This document shows, piece by piece, positions 52,803-60,909 of a stretch of 64,000 bases of DNA. Source of the stretch: Clostridia bacterium (lineage in GTDB: Bacteria > Bacillota > Clostridia > Oscillospirales > CAG-272); contig JAFVTS010000035.1 in NCBI GenBank assembly GCA_017503105.1, positions 1 through 64,000 on the forward strand. The letters are read 5' to 3'. Numbering within the stretch: the first letter of the stretch is position 1; each line of letters opens with the position of its first letter. The translations under genes were made by a program, and so were the position numbers. Under the pieces are notes generated by a model. The model was given only the letters and a program-made list of their open reading frames with translations, had not been told where the DNA came from and made no database searches.

Positions 52803-53735
52803 TTAATTCCAATAGCGCGGGTCGTTGTAATCCGTGCCGTTGTTTCGATTTTCTCTTTGTTTTTTAGCCGCCTTGCTTGCCTTGACGGATTTGTAGATCC
52901 ATACTCCCGCAAAAATGCAGATTCCGAGAGAGATCACTCCTGAAATGATTATGGACGGAGGAATCGTCCTTCCGAAGATGGATTCCGCGTCGTCGATGAT
53001 CATAACGACGTTGATGCCTGTTTCGTCGGAGAAGTTTGTCAGCGCTTCGTAAGTATATCCATCGGCGGGAAACTCGCTTTTTAAATTGTCATCTCCAACT
53101 TTCAAAACGGGGTCTTTCTTTTCGCGTGTCGGATCCTTCAAAAACGAAGAATCATACTTTTGTGCTTCTACTTTGAGCTTTGTAATTGCAGAATATAGGT
53201 TCCTGTCAAAGGAAAGGTTATAATCCTCTGCCGGAAGAGCTGCAGTAAGTGACTGTTCGAATAACTGCCCGTCATCAAACATATAGAGATATTCATCTCT
53301 TACGTTATTTCCAACAACCGCTTCTTGATAAAATTGATCGTAGCCTTCTATTGTGCAGAAATATATCAAAATGTTATCTTCGTATCCGGCACTATCGGGA
53401 GTGAAATACTCGTTGTATGCAGCGGTTGCTTTCTGATTGAACTCATATTTGTCGAACTGTACTATACCGCCCTGTGAAACGACGGAGATCAGCGTGACTA
53501 TGGAAGAAACGAGGAATATCAGCGCGAATACGAGTATAATTATCGGAAGGAATAAAAGGCTGAAGAGCCCTCCTCCGTAATAAGGCCTGCGCCACGGGAA
53601 GAAGAAAAATCCGCCGCCGTAATGATGATGGTGGTGATAGCCTCCGCCGCCGTAACCGCCGCGTCCTCCGCCACCAAATCCGCCTCCAGCGCCGCGTCCG
53701 CCGCTGCCGAAGCCTCCGCTTGAAGATCTTGGCAT
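52803..53735 (-). CDS. Gly-rich membrane protein of unknown function
   Basis: A 310-residue protein. Residues 1-50 are a Gly/Ser/Arg/Tyr/His low-complexity tail (repeated GGGFGG, GGYGGGG and five consecutive His). A first membrane span lies at about 58-85 (LFSLLFLPIIILVFALIFLVSS), a central soluble domain of ~170 residues has no recognised motif, and a second span is at about 262-285 (IIISGVISLGICIFAGVWIY). A basic, Asn-rich C tail ends it. The layout resembles TPM-domain and similar Firmicute envelope proteins, but no TPM signature was identified. Function is unassigned. It is the last of the minus-strand genes here, after the GDPD gene. Confidence 0.75.
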   Translation of the reverse strand: MPRSSSGGFGSGGRGAGGGFGGGGRGGYGGGGYHHHHHYGGGFFFFPWRRPYYGGGLFSLLFLPIIILVFALIFLVSSIVTLISVVSQGGIVQFDKYEFNQKATAAYNEYFTPDSAGYEDNILIYFCTIEGYDQFYQEAVVGNNVRDEYLYMFDDGQLFEQSLTAALPAEDYNLSFDRNLYSAITKLKVEAQKYDSSFLKDPTREKKDPVLKVGDDNLKSEFPADGYTYEALTNFSDETGINVVMIIDDAESIFGRTIPPSIIISGVISLGICIFAGVWIYKSVKASKAAKKQRENRNNGTDYNDPRYWN

Positions 53736-53812
53736 ATTATGTCCTCACTTTCGTGTTTGGTTTTAATATATTATACTCCCGCATTGTGGAAAATAACGGA
53801 ATGCTTTGTAAA

Positions 53813-54547
53813 TTATTCAAGAACATTCGTCGTGATGAAGTCAACACCGAGCTCCTTCATCTTTTCCGCAAGCTCGGGCGTGTTTACCGTCCAGCAGTTG
53901 AAAAGAAGTCCTGATTCGTGTATTCTGTCAACGGCCTCTTTCGTTATCATTTTGTGGCTGAAATCTGCATCAAAACCGTTTTTTAAGCAGAAATCAAGAG
54001 CATCCGCAAGAGCCTCGGGTTTCTCCGAAAGAAATTGGATCCTTGCATCGGGATAAACTCTCTTAAGGCTCAGGCAGCTCTCTTTTGAGAAAGAGATAAA
54101 GACGGTTTCTTCAAGCATATTAAAGTTTTTTAAAATTTCAACTATGCGAAGAGTCTGCCCGCCTGTGAAGGTGCCCTTTATTTCAAGAATAGGATGCTTT
54201 TCGTACTTTTTGCATATATGGACGTACTCTTCAAGCGTGGGAAGAAAAATGTCCTCTCTCGGAAAATCGTCACAGATGTCGGTGAAACGTATCGCGCGAA
54301 GCGTGTCAAAATTCGTTTCTTCTATGACCATATTTACGCCTGTAACGCGCTCAATGTCCGAGTCATGGCAGAGGATGAACTTCCCGTCCTTGGTTATGTG
54401 AACGTCCGTTTCAATGCCGTAATAGCTTCTTTGTCCCGCAGCAACGAAAGCGGGGCAAGTGTTTTCGCGCTCAAGACCCGAAAGTCCTCTGTGGGCTATC
54501 ATCTTGATGTTGCCTTTGCTTTCAAATTTAACGGTATCGTACTTCAT
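53813..54547 (-). CDS. Glycerophosphodiester phosphodiesterase
   Basis: A 244-residue TIM-barrel phosphodiesterase that releases glycerol 3-phosphate from deacylated phospholipids. GDPD motifs are IAHRGLSGLERENTCPAF at about 17-34 (catalytic His, Arg and Glu) and GIETDVHITKDGKFILCHDSDIERV at about 43-67 in parts, with metal ligands Glu and Asp and the second catalytic His. The C terminus CWTVNTPELAEKMKELGVDFI is the usual end of the fold. There is no signal peptide, so it acts in the cytoplasm. It lies 13 bases after the MIF-like gene, in the same operon as the folate genes. Confidence 0.93.
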   Translation of the reverse strand: MKYDTVKFESKGNIKMIAHRGLSGLERENTCPAFVAAGQRSYYGIETDVHITKDGKFILCHDSDIERVTGVNMVIEETNFDTLRAIRFTDICDDFPREDIFLPTLEEYVHICKKYEKHPILEIKGTFTGGQTLRIVEILKNFNMLEETVFISFSKESCLSLKRVYPDARIQFLSEKPEALADALDFCLKNGFDADFSHKMITKEAVDRIHESGLLFNCWTVNTPELAEKMKELGVDFITTNVLE

Positions 54548-54560
54548 AACGCCTTTTCCT

Positions 54561-54905
54561 TTAAAAGTTGAACCCGTTATAACCCCAATGTCCGACTTCC
54601 GCGTATTTTACGTATATTCTGTCCGGACTGACTCCCGTTTTATCGCTGACAACGTCGCAAAGCCTCTTCGTCAGCGAGTCGTACGCCTCGTTCTTTGCGG
54701 CGCCGAAAAGCTCGACCTCAAGCATTGCGCATCCGCTTTTAAAATCTCCGGCGAACGCCATATCGCATCCGTCCTCAATGTTTATCATCAGCCATCTTTC
54801 CGTCTTCCCGGGGATGAGGGCTATCGCCTCGCCAAAGGCTTTTTTCAAGGCTTCGGCGGCACCCGTGTCAAGTTTTGCAGACGTTTTCATATTGATGTAA
54901 GGCAT
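54561..54905 (-). CDS. MIF/D-dopachrome tautomerase-like protein
   Basis: A 114-residue protein of the tautomerase superfamily in its long MIF form. It has Pro2 directly after Met (MPYINMKTS), the expected catalytic base once Met is removed. The C terminus YVKYAEVGHWGYNGFNF corresponds to the W-x-W-N-G-x-x-F end of MIF. Lys35 (PGKTERWLMINI) sits at the place of the active-site Lys. The natural substrate in bacteria is not known. It begins two bases after the folC stop with GGAGA overlapping it, so it is translationally coupled to the folate gene. Confidence 0.87.
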   Translation of the reverse strand: MPYINMKTSAKLDTGAAEALKKAFGEAIALIPGKTERWLMINIEDGCDMAFAGDFKSGCAMLEVELFGAAKNEAYDSLTKRLCDVVSDKTGVSPDRIYVKYAEVGHWGYNGFNF

Positions 54906-54906
54906 A

Positions 54907-56703
54907 TCATATCTCCTTTTTATCTAAATATTCTCTGAAATCGCGGTAAAGGTAGAGTGAGCCGCAGATGACCGTAAGCTGCCCTTTTTCAAGAGCTGCT
55001 TCGTATGCGTCACCAACGCTTTCGTAAGCCTCTCCGACGTAGCCGAGCGACGCCGCTTTTTCCTTCAGCGCTTCCGCCTTCATCGCGCGCGGATTGTCCT
55101 TGACCTCGGTGAAGATAAAATGCGTTTTATCCGAGAGCATTCTCAGCGACGCTCCGATATCCTTATCCGCCATACAAGCAAAGATCACCGTTTTTTCGCA
55201 TTCTCCGAAATAGCGCAGGAGGGACGCTGTCAGGGCTTCTATACCGTTTTCGTTGTGCCCGCCGTCGTATATCACGGGCGGGTCGTTTCTTATAAGCTCA
55301 AACCTTGCAGGATTCCTTGCCGAAGCGATCCCCGCTTTTATATGCTCTTCTTTTATCCCGAGCAGCTTTGCGACTTTTACCGCAAGGGCGGCATTTTCGA
55401 CCTGGTGAAGTCCCGAAATTCCGCATTTTATACCAACGATCCCCTCGCAGTCAAAGACTTCAAAGGTGCCGTCCGTCCCCGTGCTTTTATATTCGGGAAT
55501 CGCGAGCGAAGCTCCGCGCTCACTCGCCTTTTTTTCTATTACGGCGAGTGCTTTCGGTACTTGTTCGACCGTTACCACGGTACCCGTGTCACATTTTTCT
55601 TTGATTATGCCCGCTTTTGCCGCCGCCACCTCTTCTATCGTAGAGCCGAGGTACTGTGTGTGATCAAGCCCGAGGCGGGTTATCACGGCAACCGTGTTTT
55701 CTTCTATTACGTTCGTTGCGTCAAGCTCGCCGCCAAGACCTACCTCAAGCACGACGTAGTCGCATTTCTTTTCTTTATAATAAAGGAAGGCGGCGGCTGT
55801 CCAGATCTCAAATTGCGTCGGAGCAAGTCCTTTTTCTCTCTCTACCTCTGCTGACAGCGGCTCTATGCGCGAGAGCAGGTCCGAGAGCTCCGAGTCGGAA
55901 ACATCTTCTCCGTTTACGGATATGCGCTCGTTGACCTTGAGGAGGTTCGGGGAAATGTATTTTCCTACCTTGTAGCCCGCCGCTTCAAGTATGGAAGCGA
56001 TGTTTGCGGAGGTCGAGCCCTTGCCGTTGGTGCCCGCCACGTGAATGAATTTCATACCGCGCTGTGGGTCGCCGAGCTTTTTGCATAACGCCCCGATGCG
56101 TGAAAGCCCGGGAACGGTCACTGCTTGAAAGCTGTTGGCGAAATTCTTAAAGCTTTCATCTTTTTTCATTTTTGTTCTCCGAGTAAAGCGCGAGAGCGGC
56201 TTTTTTAATACCTTTGCCAGAACGTAGAAGGTGATAATGCGGAAGGGGAGAGTTGCTGCGGCGTTTATCGCCCTCGTTGCAAAGGTCACCCCCCAGGTCC
56301 AGTCGTACATAAAAACGAAGATCGGTGTCATCAAAAGAAAGTCGATCGCTACGTTTATTACGGAAAACGCGGTTATGACCCTTGGCAGAGAAGTACGCCC
56401 TCGTGAGAAGAAAACGCCCATTATAACGCCCGTCAAAAGCTTGCAGACTGCGATATAAGGATTCGGCGCGTAGCCTTGAACGAACGAGCCGATTATATCA
56501 GCCGCAAGGTATCCTATGCCCGAATAAACGGGGCCGAGCAGCTCGGCGAGTATCGCTATCGGCAAAAAACCGAAATCGAATCTTACGGGTGAGTCGAGCG
56601 GGGTGAAGCCGAGAAAACGGCATACGACAACACTCATTGCCGTGGCAAGAGCGGTAATGGAAAGCGCAAGCGTTGATTTTTGAAGATTGCTTTTTCTTTG
56701 CAT
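54907..56703 (-). CDS. Fusion of folate ECF S component (FolT) and folylpolyglutamate/dihydrofolate synthase (FolC)
   Basis: A 598-residue two-part protein. Residues 1-172 are a six-helix ECF S component of FolT type (FRFDFGFLPIAI-like segment at 41-52, GYAPNPYIAVCKLLTGVIMG at 77-96). Residues 179-598 are a complete Mur-ligase-fold FolC with P-loop GTNGKGST at 224-231, LEVGLGGELDATN and the C-terminal YDGGHNENG. It would import folate and trap it by glutamylation. The junction keeps an internal ATG (56169) with GGAGA eight bases upstream, so free FolC may also be made. A THF riboswitch and a terminator-like hairpin precede the start, whose GGAGG lies inside that hairpin. Confidence 0.92.
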   Translation of the reverse strand: MQRKSNLQKSTLALSITALATAMSVVVCRFLGFTPLDSPVRFDFGFLPIAILAELLGPVYSGIGYLAADIIGSFVQGYAPNPYIAVCKLLTGVIMGVFFSRGRTSLPRVITAFSVINVAIDFLLMTPIFVFMYDWTWGVTFATRAINAAATLPFRIITFYVLAKVLKKPLSRFTRRTKMKKDESFKNFANSFQAVTVPGLSRIGALCKKLGDPQRGMKFIHVAGTNGKGSTSANIASILEAAGYKVGKYISPNLLKVNERISVNGEDVSDSELSDLLSRIEPLSAEVEREKGLAPTQFEIWTAAAFLYYKEKKCDYVVLEVGLGGELDATNVIEENTVAVITRLGLDHTQYLGSTIEEVAAAKAGIIKEKCDTGTVVTVEQVPKALAVIEKKASERGASLAIPEYKSTGTDGTFEVFDCEGIVGIKCGISGLHQVENAALAVKVAKLLGIKEEHIKAGIASARNPARFELIRNDPPVIYDGGHNENGIEALTASLLRYFGECEKTVIFACMADKDIGASLRMLSDKTHFIFTEVKDNPRAMKAEALKEKAASLGYVGEAYESVGDAYEAALEKGQLTVICGSLYLYRDFREYLDKKEI

Positions 56704-56704
56704 A

Positions 56705-56749
56705 TAAAAAACCTCCGATACACAGATTTACATCTTCCGTACCGAGAGG
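56705..56749 (-). terminator. Hairpin with T-run overlapping the folT ribosome binding site
   Basis: On the minus strand, CCTCTCGGTAC pairs with GTATCGGAGG (56749 to 56712, one bulge) and is followed by TTTTTT and then ATG at 56703. The GGAGG of the 3' arm is the start signal of the fusion gene. The structure could stop transcription, hide the ribosome binding site, or both, and is the likely output of the upstream riboswitch. Confidence 0.7.
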
Positions 56750-56779
56750 CGCCTTTATTTGTGATACTTTGCTCACATC

Positions 56780-56895
56780 ACCTGGTGGTAACAGTGGGAT
56801 GCGGACCGTATACCGCAAGACGGCAAAAACCGTCTTTTCGTCCGCGTGACAACTCCCCGTCCACTCGGCACTGTACGCATACTGTCCTACTCTGT
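56780..56895 (-). ncRNA. Tetrahydrofolate (THF) riboswitch
   Basis: Read on the minus strand, the blocks are AGAGTAGGACAGTATGCGT at the 5' end, AGTGCCGAGTGGACGGGGAG, GTTGTCACGCGGACGAAAAG, a variable hairpin GACGG/CCGTC, then GCGGTATACGGTCCGCATCC. GAGTAG, GCGT and the GCGGT...CCGCATCC end match the folT-motif/THF riboswitch of Clostridia. The downstream gene codes for a folate transporter fused to folate polyglutamylase, the typical target. The call rests on motif recognition without covariance scoring. Confidence 0.8.
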
Positions 56896-56961
56896 TTGGT
56901 ATGTACGTGACTATTGTAGCACAAAAATATTCGATTTGCAATACTTTTACGCATTTTTTAC

Positions 56962-56998
56962 AAAAAAACGAAGCGGACGGCAAAAGCCGTCCGCTTCG
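56962..56998 (-). terminator. Terminator after the 47-residue ORF
   Basis: A perfect 13-bp stem, CGAAGCGGACGGC (56969-56981) with GCCGTCCGCTTCG (56986-56998), has a 4-base loop and is followed on the minus strand by seven T. Confidence 0.92.
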
Positions 56999-57015
56999 GG
57001 ATCCTGCGCTTAATA

Positions 57016-57159
57016 TCAGATGTTATAATTCTGAGTATTCGTTTCTGCGTCGTTCCACTGAATGGTTATCTTATCCGTGGTGACCTCCGCGCTCGTTCTG
57101 ATAACGTCGGAGTCGGAGAGATTTTCGAGCGTAAGCTCTATTCTTTCGTAATTTTTCAT
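57016..57159 (-). CDS. Small protein of 47 residues, unknown function
   Basis: ATG at 57159 with an excellent AAAGGAGG nine bases upstream opens a 47-codon frame ending in TGA at 57016-57018. The acidic, soluble peptide starts MKNYERIELTLENLSDSDVI and ends in an Asn/Gln-rich tail (ETNTQNYNI). It begins 21 bases after the stop of the 951-residue secreted protein and lies before a strong terminator, so it is the last cistron of that transcript. It has no signal peptide, Cys or membrane span. It looks like a real small gene on signals and placement, but no family was recognised. Confidence 0.7.
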   Translation of the reverse strand: MKNYERIELTLENLSDSDVIRTSAEVTTDKITIQWNDAETNTQNYNI

Positions 57160-57180
57160 TTTAAAATCCTCCTTTCCCTA

Positions 57181-60036
57181 TCAAAGAGCCTCACAAGCCG
57201 CACTGTAAAGGTAGAGCGCCTTCATAAGATTTGCGAAATCGGTACCGTAGGTCGCCTCGTCATTCGCAACGATGGATGCAATGCCGAGCACGCTTACCTT
57301 CACGTTTATTCCGTTAACGGTGAGCTCGTATACGGTATCAAGATTCTTCGCGTCGATGTTCCAGATGTCGATATAGAACTTTCCGTCCTTCTCAACGTAC
57401 TGAACGCCGCCGTAGGAGCTCGTTACCTCTGCTGCACCGGTGAGATTGAGTCTGATCTTAGTAGCGTTGTTAAGAATAAGATGAGCGTCGGCAAGTATCG
57501 CGGAAGTGTTTGTGCCGTCAGCGCTTACCGTGCCTGTAATAAGGGAAGCGTCGAGTGCCGTAACTGCATCCCTGTCGCTCTGCGCGATCACGGTATCGAA
57601 GCCGGCGTTCTTGCCGAAGTATTTCTCAGCGTATGCCGCGTAGTTGAGCATAGCCTTGACTGCTGTGACAGCCTCGGCACCGTAAAGCTTTTCGTTAGAT
57701 GCAACCGCCTTTGCGTAATCCTTAACGCTTGTGATATAAGTGCCCTCGTACAGAGCGTCCGTGGTTATGATATTCATTACCTCCCCGTCATCGCCGTAGA
57801 ACGCAAGCCTGATCTTTTCGCCTACGTTAATGGAGGAAACGGCAGAGGAGATCTTGTAAAGACCGTCAGCGTTTGCCTGAAGCTTCGTAAGATCGACGAT
57901 CTGCTGTTCGCCGTTAACGGTGATGACCGCGGTCTTAGCGTTGCCGATAGCCGCATAGAAGTTCACGCCGAGCGTCTCGCCGAGCGTTACGGAGTAAGAT
58001 TTAAGAGCAACGACACCGTCTTCCGTCGCGTTTTTGTCAAGCGCGGTAGCAACGCCGTTTTCATAAGTGTAGATTCCGTCAACGGTTGCGACCTTTCCGG
58101 AGAAGGGCGTCTCGACAGCACCGAGATAATCACCCGCATAGCTCTGAATGTTACCCCAGGTGATTAGAGGCTCGGACCAATAGCGATTTGTACCTATATA
58201 GCATCCGAAAGCTCGGTACTGATAGTTCGTTATGCCTGCTTTGATAAGAATGCCTTCCGCAAGAAGAGCGCCGTTTACGTAAAGGTCGTAAACGAGGTTG
58301 CCTTCTTTAAGATAAGTGCTTATAGAAAGATCGGTGTAAGCGTCGGCGCGAAGAATACCGCAGTCGACAGGGTTCACACATTTTTGCTCGCCCATCATAA
58401 GGTGAGGAAGCCCGTCGTCTGTTACCTGAATCTTACCGATGTCGGCGTCGTTGTTGGTCTTGGATCCGTCGATATAATAACGAAGTCTTACGATACCGTC
58501 GCCGTAGTTTTTAAGTGCTTCGCCCGCCTTTAAGCGGAAGTTTATGTTGAGTCTGCCCGTCGTGAACACGCCGTCCTCAAGTCCGAAGTAATAAGAGAGG
58601 TCGGGGTAAACGTTTTTGTTAGGAGCGGTCGTCGTCTTGTAACCGATAACGGTCACGCCGTCGGTATCGGTAAGTGCTTCCGCGCCCGAGGGAATAACGC
58701 TGTAGTATTTTACCGAGGTGGTATTATGCTTCGTTGTAAATTCGAATCCGTCTCCAACGTCGGTTCCTATGTTGTACGCTTTTCTTATGGTCGATATCTC
58801 GGGCTCTACGATATAATAGGTCGTTCCGTCCTCAACTACGGTCGTAAAAGCGTATCCCGTAGTATCGGTAGCACCGACAGAGAACGAATGGTTATATCCG
58901 TCTTTTATAAGAGAAACGCCCGCTTCGTTAAAGTCAGCCGCATCCCATCTGTCGTATACGGAAGTATCGTACGTCTTATAGCACTTGATTATCTTACCCG
59001 TATTAGCCTCGGTAACTACGGTGTAGCCGTCAACGGTCCTGGTCGCGCCGATGACGGGCTGGTTGTTTTCAAAGAAGTAATAGTCGCCATCGATATTGAA
59101 TACGCCGTTTGCGGGAGTAGCATCCTCGACAACGCACTTGTTAAGAGTTTCCTCGTCGTTTACGAAGTAAGCTCTTACGGTGTTAAGGGAATAGAAGCGT
59201 CCTTGGTGCGTCTTGTTTCCGTACCACCAGCTGATGTCACGAATGTTGTTAATGCTGTTCTTCTGAATAACACCGCCCGTTGCGTTCTCAACCGTTTCAA
59301 CGGGCATACCGTTTGCATATGTCACGAGCTTATCTGTCTCAATATCGTATACTGCGGTAATGGTAGTGAACAGGGATGTGCTGAAGGGCACGGTGGCTGT
59401 CGCCTTGTTCGAAAGAGCAAGCTTGCCGTTTCCTCTGTAATTGGCAACCCAAAGCTCGGGGGTGATATCCTTTTTTTGCGTTGCGTCGTAATACGAACCG
59501 AAGCGAATGCGGGCAAAGTAACCGCTTATCATTGCCTCTCCGCGCTTAACGTCAAGTGAGAAGACGATGTATCTCGTGCTTTCTTCGAAGGTTGCGGTGC
59601 CGTTTACGTAAGTTACCGTAATGTCGCTTGCTGCGGGAACGTCGATGAACTGTGCCTCACCGCCTGCAAAAACGAGAGCTTGGGAATACTTGTTCAACTG
59701 GCCGCCGCCCTTGAGCGTCTTTGCGTCACCGATGTAACCGACGGAGCCGTCTTCCTTCACACCGTAGTGACCCTCGGCAAGAAGCACGCCGTTTTCACCG
59801 GATGCTGTCGACGAGTTGACGCCGAGATAGCCTGCGAGATCACTGTAACTCATTGCGGTGTAAAGCGAGCCCTCTGCTTTGCTCGCGAGCGCGTCAAGTG
59901 CGCCTGCGTCGTACGTAGTTTCTTGTGTCTCTTCGGTCGTCGGAGTCGCTTCCTCTGCAAAGAGGGAAAGCGGCATTACGCCGACGAGCATCAGAGCCGC
60001 AAGCAAAAACGCTAAAAATTTGATTTTCTTGTTCAT
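57181..60036 (-). CDS. Large secreted protein with two concanavalin-like modules
   Basis: A 951-residue protein with a clear Sec signal peptide (MNKKIKFLAFLLAALMLVG, cleavage near LFA-EE at about residue 28) and then a Thr/Glu-rich linker. Two related beta-rich modules follow (about 95-330 and 480-670); each ends in a VDG-Y-ENN-type tail (NIDGDYYFFENNQPV; TVDGIYTYENGVAT) and resembles LamG/concanavalin-like folds. A C-terminal region (about 690-951) has the ETLGVNFYAAIGN strand and KAMLNYAAYAEKYFG motif seen in large secreted proteins of gut Clostridia. No LPXTG, S-layer or dockerin signal is visible. It may bind a surface or a glycan; no catalytic motif was found. Confidence 0.7.
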   Translation of the reverse strand: MNKKIKFLAFLLAALMLVGVMPLSLFAEEATPTTEETQETTYDAGALDALASKAEGSLYTAMSYSDLAGYLGVNSSTASGENGVLLAEGHYGVKEDGSVGYIGDAKTLKGGGQLNKYSQALVFAGGEAQFIDVPAASDITVTYVNGTATFEESTRYIVFSLDVKRGEAMISGYFARIRFGSYYDATQKKDITPELWVANYRGNGKLALSNKATATVPFSTSLFTTITAVYDIETDKLVTYANGMPVETVENATGGVIQKNSINNIRDISWWYGNKTHQGRFYSLNTVRAYFVNDEETLNKCVVEDATPANGVFNIDGDYYFFENNQPVIGATRTVDGYTVVTEANTGKIIKCYKTYDTSVYDRWDAADFNEAGVSLIKDGYNHSFSVGATDTTGYAFTTVVEDGTTYYIVEPEISTIRKAYNIGTDVGDGFEFTTKHNTTSVKYYSVIPSGAEALTDTDGVTVIGYKTTTAPNKNVYPDLSYYFGLEDGVFTTGRLNINFRLKAGEALKNYGDGIVRLRYYIDGSKTNNDADIGKIQVTDDGLPHLMMGEQKCVNPVDCGILRADAYTDLSISTYLKEGNLVYDLYVNGALLAEGILIKAGITNYQYRAFGCYIGTNRYWSEPLITWGNIQSYAGDYLGAVETPFSGKVATVDGIYTYENGVATALDKNATEDGVVALKSYSVTLGETLGVNFYAAIGNAKTAVITVNGEQQIVDLTKLQANADGLYKISSAVSSINVGEKIRLAFYGDDGEVMNIITTDALYEGTYITSVKDYAKAVASNEKLYGAEAVTAVKAMLNYAAYAEKYFGKNAGFDTVIAQSDRDAVTALDASLITGTVSADGTNTSAILADAHLILNNATKIRLNLTGAAEVTSSYGGVQYVEKDGKFYIDIWNIDAKNLDTVYELTVNGINVKVSVLGIASIVANDEATYGTDFANLMKALYLYSAACEAL

Positions 60037-60072
60037 AGCTTTTTCTCCTTGTTTAAATTTTTGAGATAATTT

Positions 60073-60101
60073 AGTATAACACTTTATTTATACTTAGTCA
60101 A
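60073..60101 (-). promoter_or_regulatory. Promoter of the secreted protein gene
   Basis: On the minus strand, TTGACT (60101-60096) and TATACT (60078-60073) have a 17-base spacer, 37 bases before the start codon. Confidence 0.78.
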
Positions 60102-60136
60102 TAGAAATTCTAAAAAATCGTGAATAATCAATAAAG

Positions 60137-60161
60137 CGTTTTGGTGAAAATGACCAAAACG
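60137..60161. promoter_or_regulatory. Inverted repeat upstream of the secreted-protein promoter
   Basis: CGTTTTGGT (60137-60145) and ACCAAAACG (60153-60161) form a perfect 9-7-9 palindrome 36 bases upstream of the -35 element. No T-run follows on the minus strand, so it is a better operator than terminator candidate. The regulator is unknown. Confidence 0.45.
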
Positions 60162-60185
60162 AGAAAGGTAATAAAAAAGAAAAAA

Positions 60186-60218
60186 GGGACGGAAGAATGC
60201 AAAGCAAACGTCCGTCCC
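60186..60218 (-). terminator. Terminator of the zinc-ribbon membrane protein gene
   Basis: GGGACGGA (60186-60193) pairs with TCCGTCCC (60211-60218). On the minus strand a T-rich run follows (A-rich on plus at 60171-60185). Confidence 0.75.
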
Positions 60219-60251
60219 AGAGAGAATTACGGGAACCCGTAAGTATTTGAT

Positions 60252-60833
60252 CTAAGAAAATTCAAGTCCGCAAACGGGGCAGTCAACGCCGTCGGGCGAA
60301 ACGCTGCCGCAAACGGGGCAGAGCCACTTTTCGCGCGAGGGCGGCTCGTTTGTAACGAGAGGGAACTTAGCACCCGCAAAAATCACGACCTCGTCGCCTT
60401 TTGCAAAGAATGCGGTCTGGTCCTCGTTAAGCTCGTCGACGGTAAAAATACTGCCGTCCTTCCTTTCAATAAACAACGTGCCGACTACGACCTCGCATCT
60501 GTCCTGCTCGTAAGGTCTTATATCGGAAAAAGATCCGAAGCTCCCTACAAGCTTTTTATCGAGTATGCGCGGAGTTTCCTTTATTTCAACGACGGTGCCC
60601 GTTATTTCCTTCGAGAAAATTCTGACAGTTCTGCTTTTTATGATGAAGATAAGGCGCAGAGCCGACAGTAGCGTAAGCCCCGCCGCACTTATAAAGATCC
60701 TGAGTTCGTCGTTCCAAAGCACGAGCGCTGTCACTCCGAGCGCAAGGAGTAAAGAGAAAATAACGGTCTGCGTTATAAATGTGCGCCTTGCCTTTCGTAT
60801 CCGCTTTTTATATTCCGAATGTCTGTTTTCCAT
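60252..60833 (-). CDS. Membrane protein with C-terminal zinc ribbon
   Basis: A 193-residue protein of unknown function. A basic N terminus (ENRHSEYKKRIRKARR) is followed by two membrane spans at about 23-42 and 47-65, then a soluble beta-rich domain (about 75-165, with EVVVGTLFIERKDGSIFTV). It ends in a rubredoxin-like zinc ribbon WLCPVCGSVSPDGVDCPVCGLEFS (in parts; four Cys as two CPVCG knuckles). The frame reaches an ATG at 60845, but that ATG overlaps GGAGG itself, so ATG 60833, five bases after it, is the start. It lies 76 bases after the glycosylase gene region boundary and could be co-transcribed from upstream. Confidence 0.75.
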   Translation of the reverse strand: MENRHSEYKKRIRKARRTFITQTVIFSLLLALGVTALVLWNDELRIFISAAGLTLLSALRLIFIIKSRTVRIFSKEITGTVVEIKETPRILDKKLVGSFGSFSDIRPYEQDRCEVVVGTLFIERKDGSIFTVDELNEDQTAFFAKGDEVVIFAGAKFPLVTNEPPSREKWLCPVCGSVSPDGVDCPVCGLEFS

Positions 60834-60909
60834 AACGACCTCCAAACGAGCAAAGTGGTACCCGTGTTAATTTTTTTGATTTTTAGACCGCATAAAAGTA
60901 AACTTTGGT

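Noticed and set aside
17573-60876. Short shared motif resembling TTAACACGGGTA seen near 17575, 49042 and 60862
   Set aside because: The orientation and position relative to genes differ in each case and the match is about ten bases, so chance is the simplest explanation.
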